DNA of 64,000 nucleotides from Autumnicola psychrophila (GCF_031846645.1 NZ_JAVRHN010000009.1:1-64000); one strand, 5' to 3'. Numbered from the stretch's first letter, positions 8,837 through 18,512 are shown. Program-made: numbers and translations. The notes: generated by a model from the letters alone, not told the origin.

Positions 8837-9961
8837 TTAATTAAAAATGTCTTCTACTTCATCAAGAAATAAGATTTCTTCCAAAGACTCAAATTCTTTA
8901 AAATCTTCTTCAGAAATTTCTCCTTTATAGATAGAAAAATAATGAGAAGAACTATCATTCCTCCACAGCAGAACCCAGGAAATACCGGAATTTTTAATTC
9001 CCGGATAAAGAACCTGTGTCCACCAATCCTCTCCTTCTCCAAAATTGTTGTTTCCTGTTTCTGTAAGAGCATATGGCTTATCTGATGATTGCGCCTTTCT
9101 CTTTACAATCTCCAGGTTCGATTTTAAATTCTTAACAAATACTTCATCACCTCCGTGATTGTAAATATCTATACCAAGAATATCAACATAGGCATCACCC
9201 GGATAATACTTCTCGTACTCCTCTTCACTGGAAACAATGTTTGGAGAATAAGCATACAGCAGGTTGTGCACACCGTTAGATTGCAAAAGTTCCAGGGTTT
9301 CCTTCCATAACTGCTTATAATTTGAATTTGATACATTGCCCTCACCCCACCAGAACCATCCGCCATTCATTTCGTGATATGGTCTAAAGATCACAGGTAT
9401 AAATTTACCATTATCGTCCTTTAGAGAAAGAAAGAAGTTAGAGATCCTCTTTACCCAAAGCTCATATTTTTCCCGCTGCGAACCATTGGTCAATATTTCT
9501 GAAACAGCGGCGGAAGGGTCCCAGGAACTCCCGTCTGTTAAGGGATTGTCCAGGTGCCAGCTAAAAGTAATAACAGCTCCTTTTTTATGCATCTCCCGGA
9601 TATGATCCTTCATAAGAGCAAAAGAGACAGTATCCAGGTTATGGCTTTTACCAAGTTCTATATGCCCCAAGTCAAATCCATGAACTGCAGGAAATTTTCC
9701 AGTAACGTGTTTAATGTCACTCCTTATTTCGTGTGGATTATCTTCATGTTTCCATCCTACCCCATAAGCTGTTGCATCCTGATGCCCAAATGCAATCCCT
9801 TCCTTTCCAATTTCACTAATGCGCCGGTAAAGAATTTTAGTTTCCCTTGTCGCGTCTTTATCGGTCAAAACAATGGTGTCTGCATCAAAAGTACGTAACG
9901 GTCCACATGATATGAATATTAAAGATGCCAAAAATGCAACTAATCTGACAAAATTTTTCAT
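8837..9961 (-). CDS. GH26 mannanase/mannobiohydrolase-like lipoprotein
   Basis: 374 aa with a lipoprotein signal (LVAFLASLIFISC, Cys19) followed by GPLRTF rather than acidic residues. It is therefore predicted to face the periplasm, unlike the GH26 at 3299. GH26 core: GHQDATAYG at the start of the barrel, acid/base Glu in YHEMNGGWFWWGEG near residue 195 and nucleophile in ALTETG near residue 300. It is the first gene of the minus-strand mannan operon, with the canonical promoter 120-150 bp upstream. Its job may be to cut imported manno-oligosaccharides to mannobiose for the downstream symporter; this is inference. Confidence 0.92.
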   Translation of the reverse strand: MKNFVRLVAFLASLIFISCGPLRTFDADTIVLTDKDATRETKILYRRISEIGKEGIAFGHQDATAYGVGWKHEDNPHEIRSDIKHVTGKFPAVHGFDLGHIELGKSHNLDTVSFALMKDHIREMHKKGAVITFSWHLDNPLTDGSSWDPSAAVSEILTNGSQREKYELWVKRISNFFLSLKDDNGKFIPVIFRPYHEMNGGWFWWGEGNVSNSNYKQLWKETLELLQSNGVHNLLYAYSPNIVSSEEEYEKYYPGDAYVDILGIDIYNHGGDEVFVKNLKSNLEIVKRKAQSSDKPYALTETGNNNFGEGEDWWTQVLYPGIKNSGISWVLLWRNDSSSHYFSIYKGEISEEDFKEFESLEEILFLDEVEDIFN

Positions 9962-10083
9962 GTTAATCTTTTAAATCTGCATAGAAGTGACATATAATTT
10001 TCATTTTAAGAAAAGCTTATAGTATCTTTAACCTTTCCGTTTTTTGCGAGAATCACTTTTACAAGCTAAAATTTATGTTAATT

Positions 10084-10115
10084 CAAAATTAAAACGATTG
10101 AGACTATTATATCAA
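10084..10115 (-). promoter_or_regulatory. Bacteroidota-type promoter of the mannan operon
   Basis: On the minus strand TTG (10115-10113), a 21-bp spacer and TAATTTTG (10091-10084) match the Bacteroidota sigma-A consensus TTG-N19-23-TAnnTTTG. The expected start of transcription is near 10077, giving a ~115-nt leader before the GH26 ATG at 9961. It lies in the 209-bp divergent region shared with the AraC regulator gene, a natural place for regulator binding. Confidence 0.65.
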
Positions 10116-10170
10116 TATCATTTTGTCATTTTATGATTAAAATTTACTAATTGACTTTTATCAATTTATT

Positions 10171-11043
10171 ATGCATAAAGATATTCACAGAGAAATTACT
10201 CAACTTTCACCAGAAGATAGCTTCCTGGTTTTTGATAGAGTAAAGGACGATTTCGATTTCCCTATTCATTTTCATCCGGAATTTGAATTAAATTTTATCG
10301 CCAACGGCAAAGGTGTAAGAAGAATCGTTGGTGACAGCATGGAAGAAATTGAGGAGATCGAACTGGTTTTGGTTGGACCAAACCTCCAGCATGGATGGGA
10401 GCTACATAACTGCAAAAGCAAAGCAATACACGAGGTTACCATTCACTTCCACAACGATCTTTTAGATAGTAAGCTATTGAGTCGTAGAATAATGAAGCCT
10501 ATAAAAGACATGTTCGAAAGATCTGCTCATGGGATATTATTTTCAGCTAAGATTTCAGAAGAAATAAAACCGAAGATCCAGCGCTTATCGAAAATTGACA
10601 GTATTGATTATTTCCTCGAATTTATTTCGGTGTTACACGACCTGGCAAATTCCAGAAAACAAAGGCTTTTATCAACATACATTTCGGAAAACAAAAACTT
10701 TGAGAATAGCCAAAAAATAAAAACAATCTATGAATTTGTACAGGAAAACTATCAGAATAAAATAAGCCTGGAAGAAATGTCCCAGTTGGTGAGCATGAGC
10801 CAGGTATCCTTTAACCGTTTTATAAAAAAGAGAACAGGAAAAACTTTTATTGATTACGTAAATGATACGAGAATAGGATACGCTGCAAGATGGCTTATAG
10901 AAAAGGATATGAGTATTGCTGAAATTGCATTTAATTGTGGTTTTAATAATATCGCTAACTTCAATCGTGTCTTTAAGAAAACTAAAAATTGTACCCCCAG
11001 TCAGTACCGAGAAGAATTTAGCGGAATTAAACGGGTACTTTAA
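10171..11043 (+). CDS. AraC-family transcriptional regulator with cupin sensor domain
   Basis: 290 aa. The N-terminal half is a cupin-like ligand domain (FPIHFHPEFELNFIANGKG near residues 30-50). The C terminus (about 185-285) carries two HTH motifs of the HTH_18 type: ISLEEMSQLVSMSQVSFNRF and MSIAEIAFNCGFNNIANFNRVF, ending TPSQYR. It is transcribed divergently from the mannan operon and 19 bp ahead of the GH5 gene, so it probably controls one or both in response to a sugar. Activator versus repressor cannot be told from the sequence. Confidence 0.92.
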   Translation: MHKDIHREITQLSPEDSFLVFDRVKDDFDFPIHFHPEFELNFIANGKGVRRIVGDSMEEIEEIELVLVGPNLQHGWELHNCKSKAIHEVTIHFHNDLLDSKLLSRRIMKPIKDMFERSAHGILFSAKISEEIKPKIQRLSKIDSIDYFLEFISVLHDLANSRKQRLLSTYISENKNFENSQKIKTIYEFVQENYQNKISLEEMSQLVSMSQVSFNRFIKKRTGKTFIDYVNDTRIGYAARWLIEKDMSIAEIAFNCGFNNIANFNRVFKKTKNCTPSQYREEFSGIKRVL

Positions 11044-11062
11044 CTTATTATATTATTTTATC

Positions 11063-12190
11063 ATGACTTTTAAAAAAAGAACATCTTTGCTTCTACTATT
11101 AATTCAATTTTCCCTCTTTACTAACTGCACTCCAACACAGGAACCCGTCAAAGATGAAGAAAACATGGTGGAAGAAGAACCCCCGTTAGATAACGAGGAA
11201 ACAGAGACAGAAGAAGACATCAATCCTGAAGAGGAAGAAACAGAAGAGGAAGAAACAGAAGAAGAAGAAGAAGAAGCTGAGGAGAACATTGAGAATGAAA
11301 CACCTGTTGCACGCCATGGGCAACTCAGCATACAAGGAAAAAACCTGGTAGACAAAAATGGTGAAAACATTCAGCTAAGAGGAATGTCCCTTTTCTGGAG
11401 CCAGTGGGAACCTGAATTTTACAATTTTGAAACTGTAAAAAACCTGAAAGAAGGCTGGAATGTGAATGTAATAAGAGCAGCAATGGCCGTTGAACACAAT
11501 GGTTATTTACAGAACCCTGAAAGGGAAAAACAAAAAGTTTACCGGGTTATCGATGCCGCTATCGAGCTGGGAATCTATGTAATCGTAGACTGGCACGACC
11601 ATCACGCCGAGGATCATACCGAAGCATCAAAAACATTTTTTAAGGAGCTGGCAATGAAATATGGAGATCAACCAAATCTCCTCTATGAAATTTATAACGA
11701 ACCCCTGGAAGTATCCTGGAGCAACGTCTTAAAACCTTATCACGAAACGATAATTTCAGAAATAAGGGAACAGGATTCAGACAATATTATTATATGCGGA
11801 ACACCACGTTGGTCACAAAGAGTAGATCTCGCTGCTGAAGATCCAATTGAAAAAAGTAATATTGCCTATACACTCCATTATTATGCAGCCACACATAAAG
11901 AAGAGCTGAGAGCTATTGCCAGAAAAGCATTAGATAAGGACCTACCGCTTTTTATTACAGAATTCGGAACCACCCTTGCTAACGGCGATGACCAAATAGA
12001 TGCTGACGAATCTCATGAATGGTGGGACTTTGCAGAAGAAAATAATATTTCCTGGTGTAATTGGTCTATTGCGGACAAGGATGAAAAATCTGCAGCTATA
12101 ATACCGGGAACAAGACCTGAAGAATTAAAGAGTAATGAGGTTCTAACAGAGTCAGGAAGACTGGTGAAAGCAGAGCTAACTAAAGAATAA
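11063..12190 (+). CDS. GH5 endo-glucanase/mannanase-type lipoprotein with hyperacidic stalk
   Basis: The ATG at 11063 (375 aa) gives a lipoprotein-like signal (RTSLLLLLIQFSLFTNC); the frame is open further upstream but that overlaps the regulator. Residues ~28-75 are almost only Glu, Asp, Pro and Thr, a surface stalk. The GH5 barrel (about 80-365, closest in style to subfamily 2 endoglucanases) shows LRGMSLFWSQW, VIRAAMAVE, VDWHDHHA, the acid/base in YEIYNEPLE (near 212) and the nucleophile in FITEFGT (near 298). It likely cuts internal beta-1,4 bonds in glucan or glucomannan backbones. Asn before the lipid Cys is unusual for a lipobox, so lipidation is likely but not certain. Confidence 0.9.
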   Translation: MTFKKRTSLLLLLIQFSLFTNCTPTQEPVKDEENMVEEEPPLDNEETETEEDINPEEEETEEEETEEEEEEAEENIENETPVARHGQLSIQGKNLVDKNGENIQLRGMSLFWSQWEPEFYNFETVKNLKEGWNVNVIRAAMAVEHNGYLQNPEREKQKVYRVIDAAIELGIYVIVDWHDHHAEDHTEASKTFFKELAMKYGDQPNLLYEIYNEPLEVSWSNVLKPYHETIISEIREQDSDNIIICGTPRWSQRVDLAAEDPIEKSNIAYTLHYYAATHKEELRAIARKALDKDLPLFITEFGTTLANGDDQIDADESHEWWDFAEENNISWCNWSIADKDEKSAAIIPGTRPEELKSNEVLTESGRLVKAELTKE

Positions 12191-12203
12191 AAAACCACTA
12201 TAT

Positions 12204-12243
12204 ACTTAAAGTCATAGTTTATTGCCGATGACTTAAAGTTTTT
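12204..12243 (+). terminator. Intrinsic terminator after the GH5 gene
   Basis: A 12-bp stem with one mismatch (12204-12215, acttaaagtcat, with 12228-12239, atgacttaaagt) is followed by tttt at 12240-12243. It begins 13 bases past the GH5 stop. Confidence 0.7.
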
Positions 12244-12622
12244 AAAACAGCGTAACGATATTTCGTGCTCCACACTATGTGAGCTGTCAAACCTGGAAAT
12301 CGTACCACCTATTCTTTGTTCAGGAATAAATAAATAGGCTTTTTTAAAAGCTAAAGCGAAATGCACTAAAATGCATAGTTTTATTATTCTTGAGCCAAAA
12401 AAATTCGATTACAAAAGCTTCACCTTTATCTTTTAACAGGTCCAGAAGGCAATGCTAAACCTTAACATATTTAGTGTTAATAATACAATTAACCGTTATT
12501 TAAACATAAAATATTGACTTGCAAAGGATTAAACCTTACCTAGCATCTCATTTTGTACAGAAGGAGCAAAAATAGCACAACTAAATGATAAAATAATATT
12601 AACCATAACTTGAATTTCCGTC
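12244..12622. other. Long intergenic region upstream of the SusC operon
   Basis: About 380 bp without a credible gene. It is AT-rich and probably holds regulator sites for the SusC operon, but I recognise no defined operator in it. A minus-strand frame from 12366 to 12013 mostly overlaps the GH5 gene and is not convincing. Confidence 0.5.
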
Positions 12623-12724
12623 TAAATTTGGAAACTATTAAAAAGGAGATGGTATTCTAACTATGTTCTAATGTGGGACTAAAAAATACCAAAATCTTAA
12701 TTGTTTAAATTAAATCAAACAATT
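12623..12724 (+). promoter_or_regulatory. Candidate SusC promoter -7 box and leader hairpin with T-run
   Basis: TAAATTTG at 12623-12630 fits the -7 consensus TAnnTTTG; no TTG is present at the ideal distance upstream, so the call is tentative. Right before the SusC ATG an 8-bp inverted repeat (12699-12706 aattgttt, 12717-12724 aaacaatt, 10-nt loop) is followed by a T-run (12723-12728). That shape could be an AT-rich attenuator or only an AT-rich leader. Confidence 0.35.
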
Positions 12725-12731
12725 TTTTCTT

Positions 12732-15700
12732 ATGCAATTTAAATTACTTAAAAGTAAAGGCTGTTTAAAAAGTAGAGGTAGGATGCTCCTCTTCGCAGCA
12801 TTCTGTCTAATTACCCAGTTAGGCTTCGCCCAGGAAACTGTTTCAGGTAATGTTACAGACGCCCAGGGCATGCCTCTGTTAGGTGTAAACGTTATTGAGA
12901 AAGGAACCAATAACGGTACCACCACGAATTTTGACGGTGAATTTGAGCTTTCCATTGGAGAAAGCGGTGTAATCGTTTTTAGCTTTGTTGGATTCATGAC
13001 CCAGGAAATTACGGTTCAGGGAGGCGAACAAATTAGTGTGACGCTGGATGAAGATTCTCAAAGTCTTCAAGAGGTAGTGGTTATTGGGTATGGAGCCCAA
13101 TTGGAAGAAAACATCACGGGATCTGTATCTAAGATAGGTTCAGAATCTTTTGAGAATGTTCCTCAGGTAAGTGTGGACCAGCTTATGCAGGGACGTGCTT
13201 CTGGGGTAATGGTAACTAAAAACTCCGGGCAACCTGGTGCTGCTGTTTCTGTTAGAATTCGTGGGGTAAACACTATTACCGGTTCCAGTGAACCTCTTTA
13301 TATTATTGATGGAGTGCCAGTTTCGGGTGATGCCGGACCGGAAGGCCTTAGCCCTTTAGCAGCAATTAATCCTAATGATATCGCTGATATAAACATCCTT
13401 AAGGATGCCTCGGCTACCGCTATTTATGGGTCCCGGGGATCTAATGGGGTTGTATTGATTACTACTAAAAAAGGTAAAATAGGCCAGGGAAGGTTAGCCT
13501 ACAATACCTATTTAGGGATTCAACGTCCTACCAATAAGATTGACGTAATGAACTTACAGGAGTACGCAACCTTACAGAATAACATTGCGGAGATCTATGA
13601 TCTTAATCCTCAAATGGAATTTTTGAATCCAAACCTTCTAGGACCTGGAACTGACTGGCAGGCACAAATATTTGACGATGCCCTTCAGCAAAACCATGAA
13701 CTATCCTTTTCCGGGGCAAGTGAAAAAGTAAATTACTATATTTCCTCCTCATACACAGATCAGGAAGGAACAGTGATTGGTTCCGGTTTTGATCGTATAA
13801 CGGTTCGAGCGAATGTTAACGGGGAAGTTAATGACTGGATTAAAACAGGTATTAACCTTACCGCCAGTAGGACTAATGATCAAATAACCTTGAATAATGC
13901 AACTAATGGTATTATTTCATTATCATTATTAAACAACCCCGCTACTGCTGTTTACAATCCTGATGGATCCTTTGCAGGACCGGTTACTCCAGATGAAATA
14001 GCTTATGGCAGAAGGAACCCTATTGCGGAAGCCCTTAATGTTCTGAACACGATTCAAAGAAACCGGATAGTAGGTAACTTATTTGCAGAATTTTCCCTTC
14101 ATGACAACCTTAGCTTCAGAAGTGAATTTGGAGGGGACTTTGGTAACAATCTTCGTAATCAATTCCAGCCCACCTATTCATATGGTGCCCTGGAAACCGG
14201 ACAAAACCGATTGAATTTAGCCAGGGAAAATAATGATTTCTGGATTATCAAAAATCTTTTAACTTATAATAATTCTTTTGAGGACAATCACGACCTTACA
14301 GTATTAGTAGGACAGGAAGTACAGGAATCTTCATGGCAGGGAATAAGCGCACAGGATGGAGATTTTGTAGGCAACGATGTACCCGTTCTTGGAACAGGAG
14401 ATGCAGCCGACATTGCTGATCAATATATGGCAAGCTCTGCGTTAGAATCTTATTTTGGACGGGCTATCTATTCCTTTGACAATAGGTTTAATGTTACGGC
14501 CTCATTTAGGGCGGATGGATCTTCTAAATTTGCAGAAGGAAACAGGTGGGGGTATTTCCCTTCTATCTCTGCATCCTGGAGATTATCCAACGAAGCATTT
14601 ATGGAGGACTTTGATGTTTTACAAAACATCAAGCTTTATGGTGGTTACGGAGAAGTAGGAAACCAGAACATCCCGAATTTCGCCTACGGAGTTAGGTTAA
14701 ATACTATGAATACGGATTTGGGTACAGGATTTGAATATGCCAATTTTGAAAACCCTAACCTTACCTGGGAATCTTCAACTCAAACAAACTTAGGTGTCGA
14801 CTTCTCTTTATTAAACAGGAGATTAGGTGCCACTATTGAAGTATATAATAAAGTATCGAGGGATTTCTTATATCAACTTGCAGTAACAGACTTTGTTACC
14901 GGTGGGGCTTCAGCAGGTTCTATTGCTGCTCCATGGGTAAATCTAGGAGAAATGGTAAACAGGGGAGTAGACGTAACTTTAAGTTATAACACTTTAGGAG
15001 ATAGTGACTTTAACTGGAACTCAAATTTAACCTTTTCACACTATCAAAACGAAGTAACTGAATTATTGGGAGATCTTGTTATTAACGGACAGTTGTATAT
15101 GAGTGATTCCAATGAAAACATTACCCGAACAGAAGTAGGGCAGCCGGTTGGGATGTTCTATGGCTATGAAGTAGAAGGTCTTTTTAGAACTACAGCTGAT
15201 ATTGAGAATGCTCCAATCCAATTTGGCCGACCTTATGAAGATGCGTTATTCGATACCAACTGGCTAGGAGATATTCAATATCGAGACGTAAACGGAGATG
15301 GAGTGATCAATACAGAAGACAGAACGCAAATAGGGAATCCACATCCTGATTTTACTTTTGGTTTCCAGAATAATTTCACCTACAAGGGATGGGATCTGGC
15401 AGTTTTCTTACAAGGGTCTTATGGCAACGATATTTTTAATGGTGTTAAGAGAACCTTAACTGCAGGAAATAGTTACTTCATTAACCAGGCTCCAATTGTT
15501 CTTGATTATTGGACTGTTAACAACCCAGATGGACAGCAGCCAAGGCCGGTAAGAGGTAGTGAAAGTGACCCAAATATCAGGATTTCCAGCAGGTATATCG
15601 AGGATGGTTCTTATTTAAGGGTCCAGAATTTATCACTTGGTTATACTTTGTCATCCCAAGCTGTTGAGCAAATTGGCTTAAACAGGTTAAAAATATATGG

Positions 15701-15851
15701 AAGTGTGCAAAATCTTTTCACTTTTACAAATTACTCCGGATACGATCCTGAAGTAGGTACATTTAATCAAAATGCGCTTTTAATGGGCGTTGACAACGGA
15801 CGTTATCCTTCGCCCAGAACATTTACGCTGGGACTTAATGTTGAATTATAA
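12732..15851 (+). CDS. susC: SusC-like TonB-dependent outer-membrane receptor
   Basis: 1039 aa, typical SusC length. A signal peptide (ends QLGFAQ near residue 34) is followed by a carboxypeptidase-D-like regulatory domain (about 36-115) with the GVNVIEKGTNNGTTTNFDG signature. After the SusC-type EVVVIGYG stretch comes the plug (about 125-240, IRGVNTITGS, YIIDGVP, SATAIYGSRGSNGV). A 22-strand barrel follows to the terminal LGLNVEL. It imports oligosaccharides across the outer membrane with TonB energy, using SusD as a lid. The 11-bp gap to SusD and the location between mannan enzymes point to manno- or glucomanno-oligosaccharides as cargo. Confidence 0.96.
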   Translation: MQFKLLKSKGCLKSRGRMLLFAAFCLITQLGFAQETVSGNVTDAQGMPLLGVNVIEKGTNNGTTTNFDGEFELSIGESGVIVFSFVGFMTQEITVQGGEQISVTLDEDSQSLQEVVVIGYGAQLEENITGSVSKIGSESFENVPQVSVDQLMQGRASGVMVTKNSGQPGAAVSVRIRGVNTITGSSEPLYIIDGVPVSGDAGPEGLSPLAAINPNDIADINILKDASATAIYGSRGSNGVVLITTKKGKIGQGRLAYNTYLGIQRPTNKIDVMNLQEYATLQNNIAEIYDLNPQMEFLNPNLLGPGTDWQAQIFDDALQQNHELSFSGASEKVNYYISSSYTDQEGTVIGSGFDRITVRANVNGEVNDWIKTGINLTASRTNDQITLNNATNGIISLSLLNNPATAVYNPDGSFAGPVTPDEIAYGRRNPIAEALNVLNTIQRNRIVGNLFAEFSLHDNLSFRSEFGGDFGNNLRNQFQPTYSYGALETGQNRLNLARENNDFWIIKNLLTYNNSFEDNHDLTVLVGQEVQESSWQGISAQDGDFVGNDVPVLGTGDAADIADQYMASSALESYFGRAIYSFDNRFNVTASFRADGSSKFAEGNRWGYFPSISASWRLSNEAFMEDFDVLQNIKLYGGYGEVGNQNIPNFAYGVRLNTMNTDLGTGFEYANFENPNLTWESSTQTNLGVDFSLLNRRLGATIEVYNKVSRDFLYQLAVTDFVTGGASAGSIAAPWVNLGEMVNRGVDVTLSYNTLGDSDFNWNSNLTFSHYQNEVTELLGDLVINGQLYMSDSNENITRTEVGQPVGMFYGYEVEGLFRTTADIENAPIQFGRPYEDALFDTNWLGDIQYRDVNGDGVINTEDRTQIGNPHPDFTFGFQNNFTYKGWDLAVFLQGSYGNDIFNGVKRTLTAGNSYFINQAPIVLDYWTVNNPDGQQPRPVRGSESDPNIRISSRYIEDGSYLRVQNLSLGYTLSSQAVEQIGLNRLKIYGSVQNLFTFTNYSGYDPEVGTFNQNALLMGVDNGRYPSPRTFTLGLNVEL

Positions 15852-15862
15852 AAAATAGATAA

Positions 15863-17407
15863 ATGAAGAATTTAATTAAATCAAAGGTTTTAGTATTGGT
15901 TGCTCTTTCAGCCGTGCTATTTTTCCCTTCCTGTAGCGAAGACTTCCTGGACAGACCACCGGAGGATTCATACAGTGTAGATAATTTTTATCAGACTAAC
16001 CGTCAGGTGGCTTCTGCATCAAACCACTTATATTCAAAGCCGTGGTTTAACTTTATTAGTAACGTAGCATGGCCTATCGGTGAAATAGCATCAGGTAATG
16101 CCAGGACATGGGATGCAAGGAACCAGGAATTTTCAAATTATTCCATAACCGGTGCTCACGGTACATTAACGCAGGCATGGGAATCCCTTTATGCTGTTAT
16201 TGCTCAGGCAAACTCAGTAATAAATACTTTGCCCACAGCTGCAGGTCCTGATGTTTCTGAGAGAGTCCTAAATAATTCCGTTGCGGAAGCGCGCTATATC
16301 AGAGCAACAGCATATTTTTATCTGGTACGCATATTTGGATCTGTTCCAATTCTTGCAGACAATACAGAATATGTTCTAGAACCTGTTGTACCGCGTAACC
16401 CTGTAGAGGATGTTTACGAATTCATAAAACAGGACTTTCAATTTGCCATTGAAAATCTTTATGACAGGACCATGGATACCGATGTAGATGCCGGTAGGGT
16501 TTCCAGTAACTCTGCTAAAGCCGCATTATCTAAAATCTATCTTTACGAAGAAAACTGGTCAATGGCATATCAACTCTCAAGAGAAGTAATTGAATCTGGT
16601 GAGTTCGCTCTTCTGGAAGATTATAATGATTTATTTTTAGAAGAAAACGATAATAATGTGGAGTCTGTTTTTGCTTTGCAATGGACCAATACGGGGATTT
16701 ATTCTGAAGGAAATGCACTACAATCTTTTTATGCTTCGGCAGGTGTTACAGGATTCTCTGATGGTTGGGGCGCTCTGGGGCCATCAATCGACCTACAGGA
16801 AGCTTACGAGCCGGGGGATGAGCGTTATTATGCCACGATTATGGAACCGGGAGCATTTTATCCCAACTTAAACGGAGGTTATACTGTTCCGGAAACTATA
16901 AATTTGCAGGGAACCAACGTAGGTATTAAAAAGTATGTCATTGGAAATCCTTCAAACGGAGCATCTCAGAGTTATCCCAACAATACCTATATTTTACGCT
17001 ATGCTGAAGTTTTACTAATAAATGCCGAAGCTGCTATTATGGGAGGAGGCCCGGTTAGTGAAGGTGTGGAATCCTTCAACCAGGTTCGTACAAGAGCAGG
17101 TTTGGATCCAATCCAAAACCCCGATATGGAAGACATTTTCCATGAAAGAAGAATCGAACTGGCCCTGGAACTGGAATTCTGGTACGACATAGTTAGACGT
17201 GGACCGGAATTTGCCATAGAATATCTAGGTAATGTGGAAAGAGGACCATATGACAACTCGACTACTCCTCCTACAGTCACTTCAGAAAAAAACGTACCTA
17301 CAGCAGACGATTTATTGTACCCTTATCCAAGTAGTGAAATTCAAAGTAACCCTGCATTATTAGAGGATCCGGTTCCCTATGATTTTGATGCTAACAACGG
17401 TGAATAG
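15863..17407 (+). CDS. susD: SusD/RagB-family surface lipoprotein
   Basis: 514 aa. Lipoprotein signal ending FFPSC (Cys24) followed by SEDFLDRPPEDSYS, the usual SusD start. A TPR-rich alpha-helical core (ARYIRATAYFYLVRIFG, SSNSAKAALSKIYLYEENW) and the C-terminal RagB region (YILRYAEVLLINAEA, FHERRIELALELEFWYDIVRRG) are all present. It binds glycan at the cell surface and caps the SusC barrel. Directly downstream of SusC and 22 bp ahead of the TIG lipoprotein, so part of the same operon. Confidence 0.96.
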   Translation: MKNLIKSKVLVLVALSAVLFFPSCSEDFLDRPPEDSYSVDNFYQTNRQVASASNHLYSKPWFNFISNVAWPIGEIASGNARTWDARNQEFSNYSITGAHGTLTQAWESLYAVIAQANSVINTLPTAAGPDVSERVLNNSVAEARYIRATAYFYLVRIFGSVPILADNTEYVLEPVVPRNPVEDVYEFIKQDFQFAIENLYDRTMDTDVDAGRVSSNSAKAALSKIYLYEENWSMAYQLSREVIESGEFALLEDYNDLFLEENDNNVESVFALQWTNTGIYSEGNALQSFYASAGVTGFSDGWGALGPSIDLQEAYEPGDERYYATIMEPGAFYPNLNGGYTVPETINLQGTNVGIKKYVIGNPSNGASQSYPNNTYILRYAEVLLINAEAAIMGGGPVSEGVESFNQVRTRAGLDPIQNPDMEDIFHERRIELALELEFWYDIVRRGPEFAIEYLGNVERGPYDNSTTPPTVTSEKNVPTADDLLYPYPSSEIQSNPALLEDPVPYDFDANNGE

Positions 17408-17429
17408 AATTAATTTAAAAAATATAATT

Positions 17430-18512
17430 ATGAAAAGAACAATCTTTAAAACAACGGCTGTACCTCAGTTCTTGTTAATGATCTTTACAGTAGTCTCTTT
17501 GGTCTCCTGCGAGAGTGATTTTGATGTACAGTCTGTTGAAACAGCAGCGGAAGCTCCCGTAGTACATAGTGTGAGTGAGGCAACAGAAGACGTACCTGTT
17601 ACCCAGGGAGTATTGCAAAATACTTATATAATTCGGGGTGAGAACCTGGGGAGCCTGGTTGCTGTTTATTTCAACGGTTTCCAGGCAGGTTTTAACCCTG
17701 CATTGACCACAGATAATCTTACTTTTGTATCAATTCCTGAATCTGCCCCTTACGTAGGGCAGGATAACATATTAAGACTGGATAATCTTTACGGTTCTAC
17801 AACCTACGATTTTTCTCTTTTAACGATTGTGGATTTTACTGAAGGAACTACTGAGGACGGGGTTAAAACCGTGACGCTTATAGGCGGGGATTTTACAGAT
17901 ACATCAGAAGTTTCCTTTACTTCCGGTAGTGAAGAAGAAGGAAACCTTGTAGAGCGGCCAGCTGAAATTCTTTCTGTTTCTGAAACTGAAGTTACTGTTG
18001 TAGTACCAGATGGTGTGGAGCAGGCTTATATCGACCTTACAACATCACGAGGTGCTAGTGCCCGATCTGATTCCTATGGATTTACATATTCTATTTTTAT
18101 TGATCAGTTAAACCCGGAATGGTCAATGAGCCAGTGGGGTGGTACTTTTGACGTAGAAGCAACAGATCCTGCTTTGGGGCAATACTCCATCCAGAGTGTT
18201 AGGGAGGCCTGGTCTGGATTAACATTTCTACCGGAAACAGGAATACCTTTTAACCAGTATGAAGCTATTACTGTATCCCTGTACGGTACAGGAGAACCCG
18301 GAGACATGGTAAATGTAGCCATAAATGACTTTGCCGGAACAGTAGGTGTAGAACTTATACCCGATCAATGGAATAAAGTAGTTATACCAATGGGTAGTTT
18401 CTTTCCAACCGGTGGTGCGCCAGCGGTAATTAACAGGATAGATTTCCAGGAAGCATCCAACACATCAAAACCTCAATATATATTCTATGTTGACGATTTC
18501 GGTTTTCTATAG
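17430..18512 (+). CDS. IPT/TIG-domain surface glycan-binding lipoprotein
   Basis: The ATG at 17430 gives a lipoprotein signal (TIFKTTAVPQFLLMIFTVVSLVSC) followed by ESDFD, an acidic export signal. The upstream extension in the same frame overlaps SusD and is rejected. 360 aa: two IPT/TIG-like beta-sandwich repeats (about 40-135, beginning IIRGENLGSLVAVYFNG, and about 135-218) and a C-terminal jelly-roll-like module (about 221-360, starting LNPEWSMSQWGG, ending IFYVDDFGFL). The same module type occurs twice in the next protein. It occupies the position of SusE/SGBP proteins that hold polysaccharide for SusCD. No catalytic motif is visible. Confidence 0.85.
   Translation: MKRTIFKTTAVPQFLLMIFTVVSLVSCESDFDVQSVETAAEAPVVHSVSEATEDVPVTQGVLQNTYIIRGENLGSLVAVYFNGFQAGFNPALTTDNLTFVSIPESAPYVGQDNILRLDNLYGSTTYDFSLLTIVDFTEGTTEDGVKTVTLIGGDFTDTSEVSFTSGSEEEGNLVERPAEILSVSETEVTVVVPDGVEQAYIDLTTSRGASARSDSYGFTYSIFIDQLNPEWSMSQWGGTFDVEATDPALGQYSIQSVREAWSGLTFLPETGIPFNQYEAITVSLYGTGEPGDMVNVAINDFAGTVGVELIPDQWNKVVIPMGSFFPTGGAPAVINRIDFQEASNTSKPQYIFYVDDFGFL

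Noticed and set aside
10916..11062. Longer form of the GH5 gene starting inside the AraC gene
   Set aside because: The extension is not a signal peptide and overlaps the regulator; the start at 11063 gives a clean lipoprotein signal.
11104..11370. Minus-strand Ser-rich frame opposite the GH5 stalk
   Set aside because: It is the mirror of the Glu codons of the acidic tract and has no independent support.
12013..12366. Minus-strand 117-codon frame at the end of the GH5 gene
   Set aside because: More than half lies opposite the GH5 catalytic domain, it crosses the terminator and shows no family pattern.
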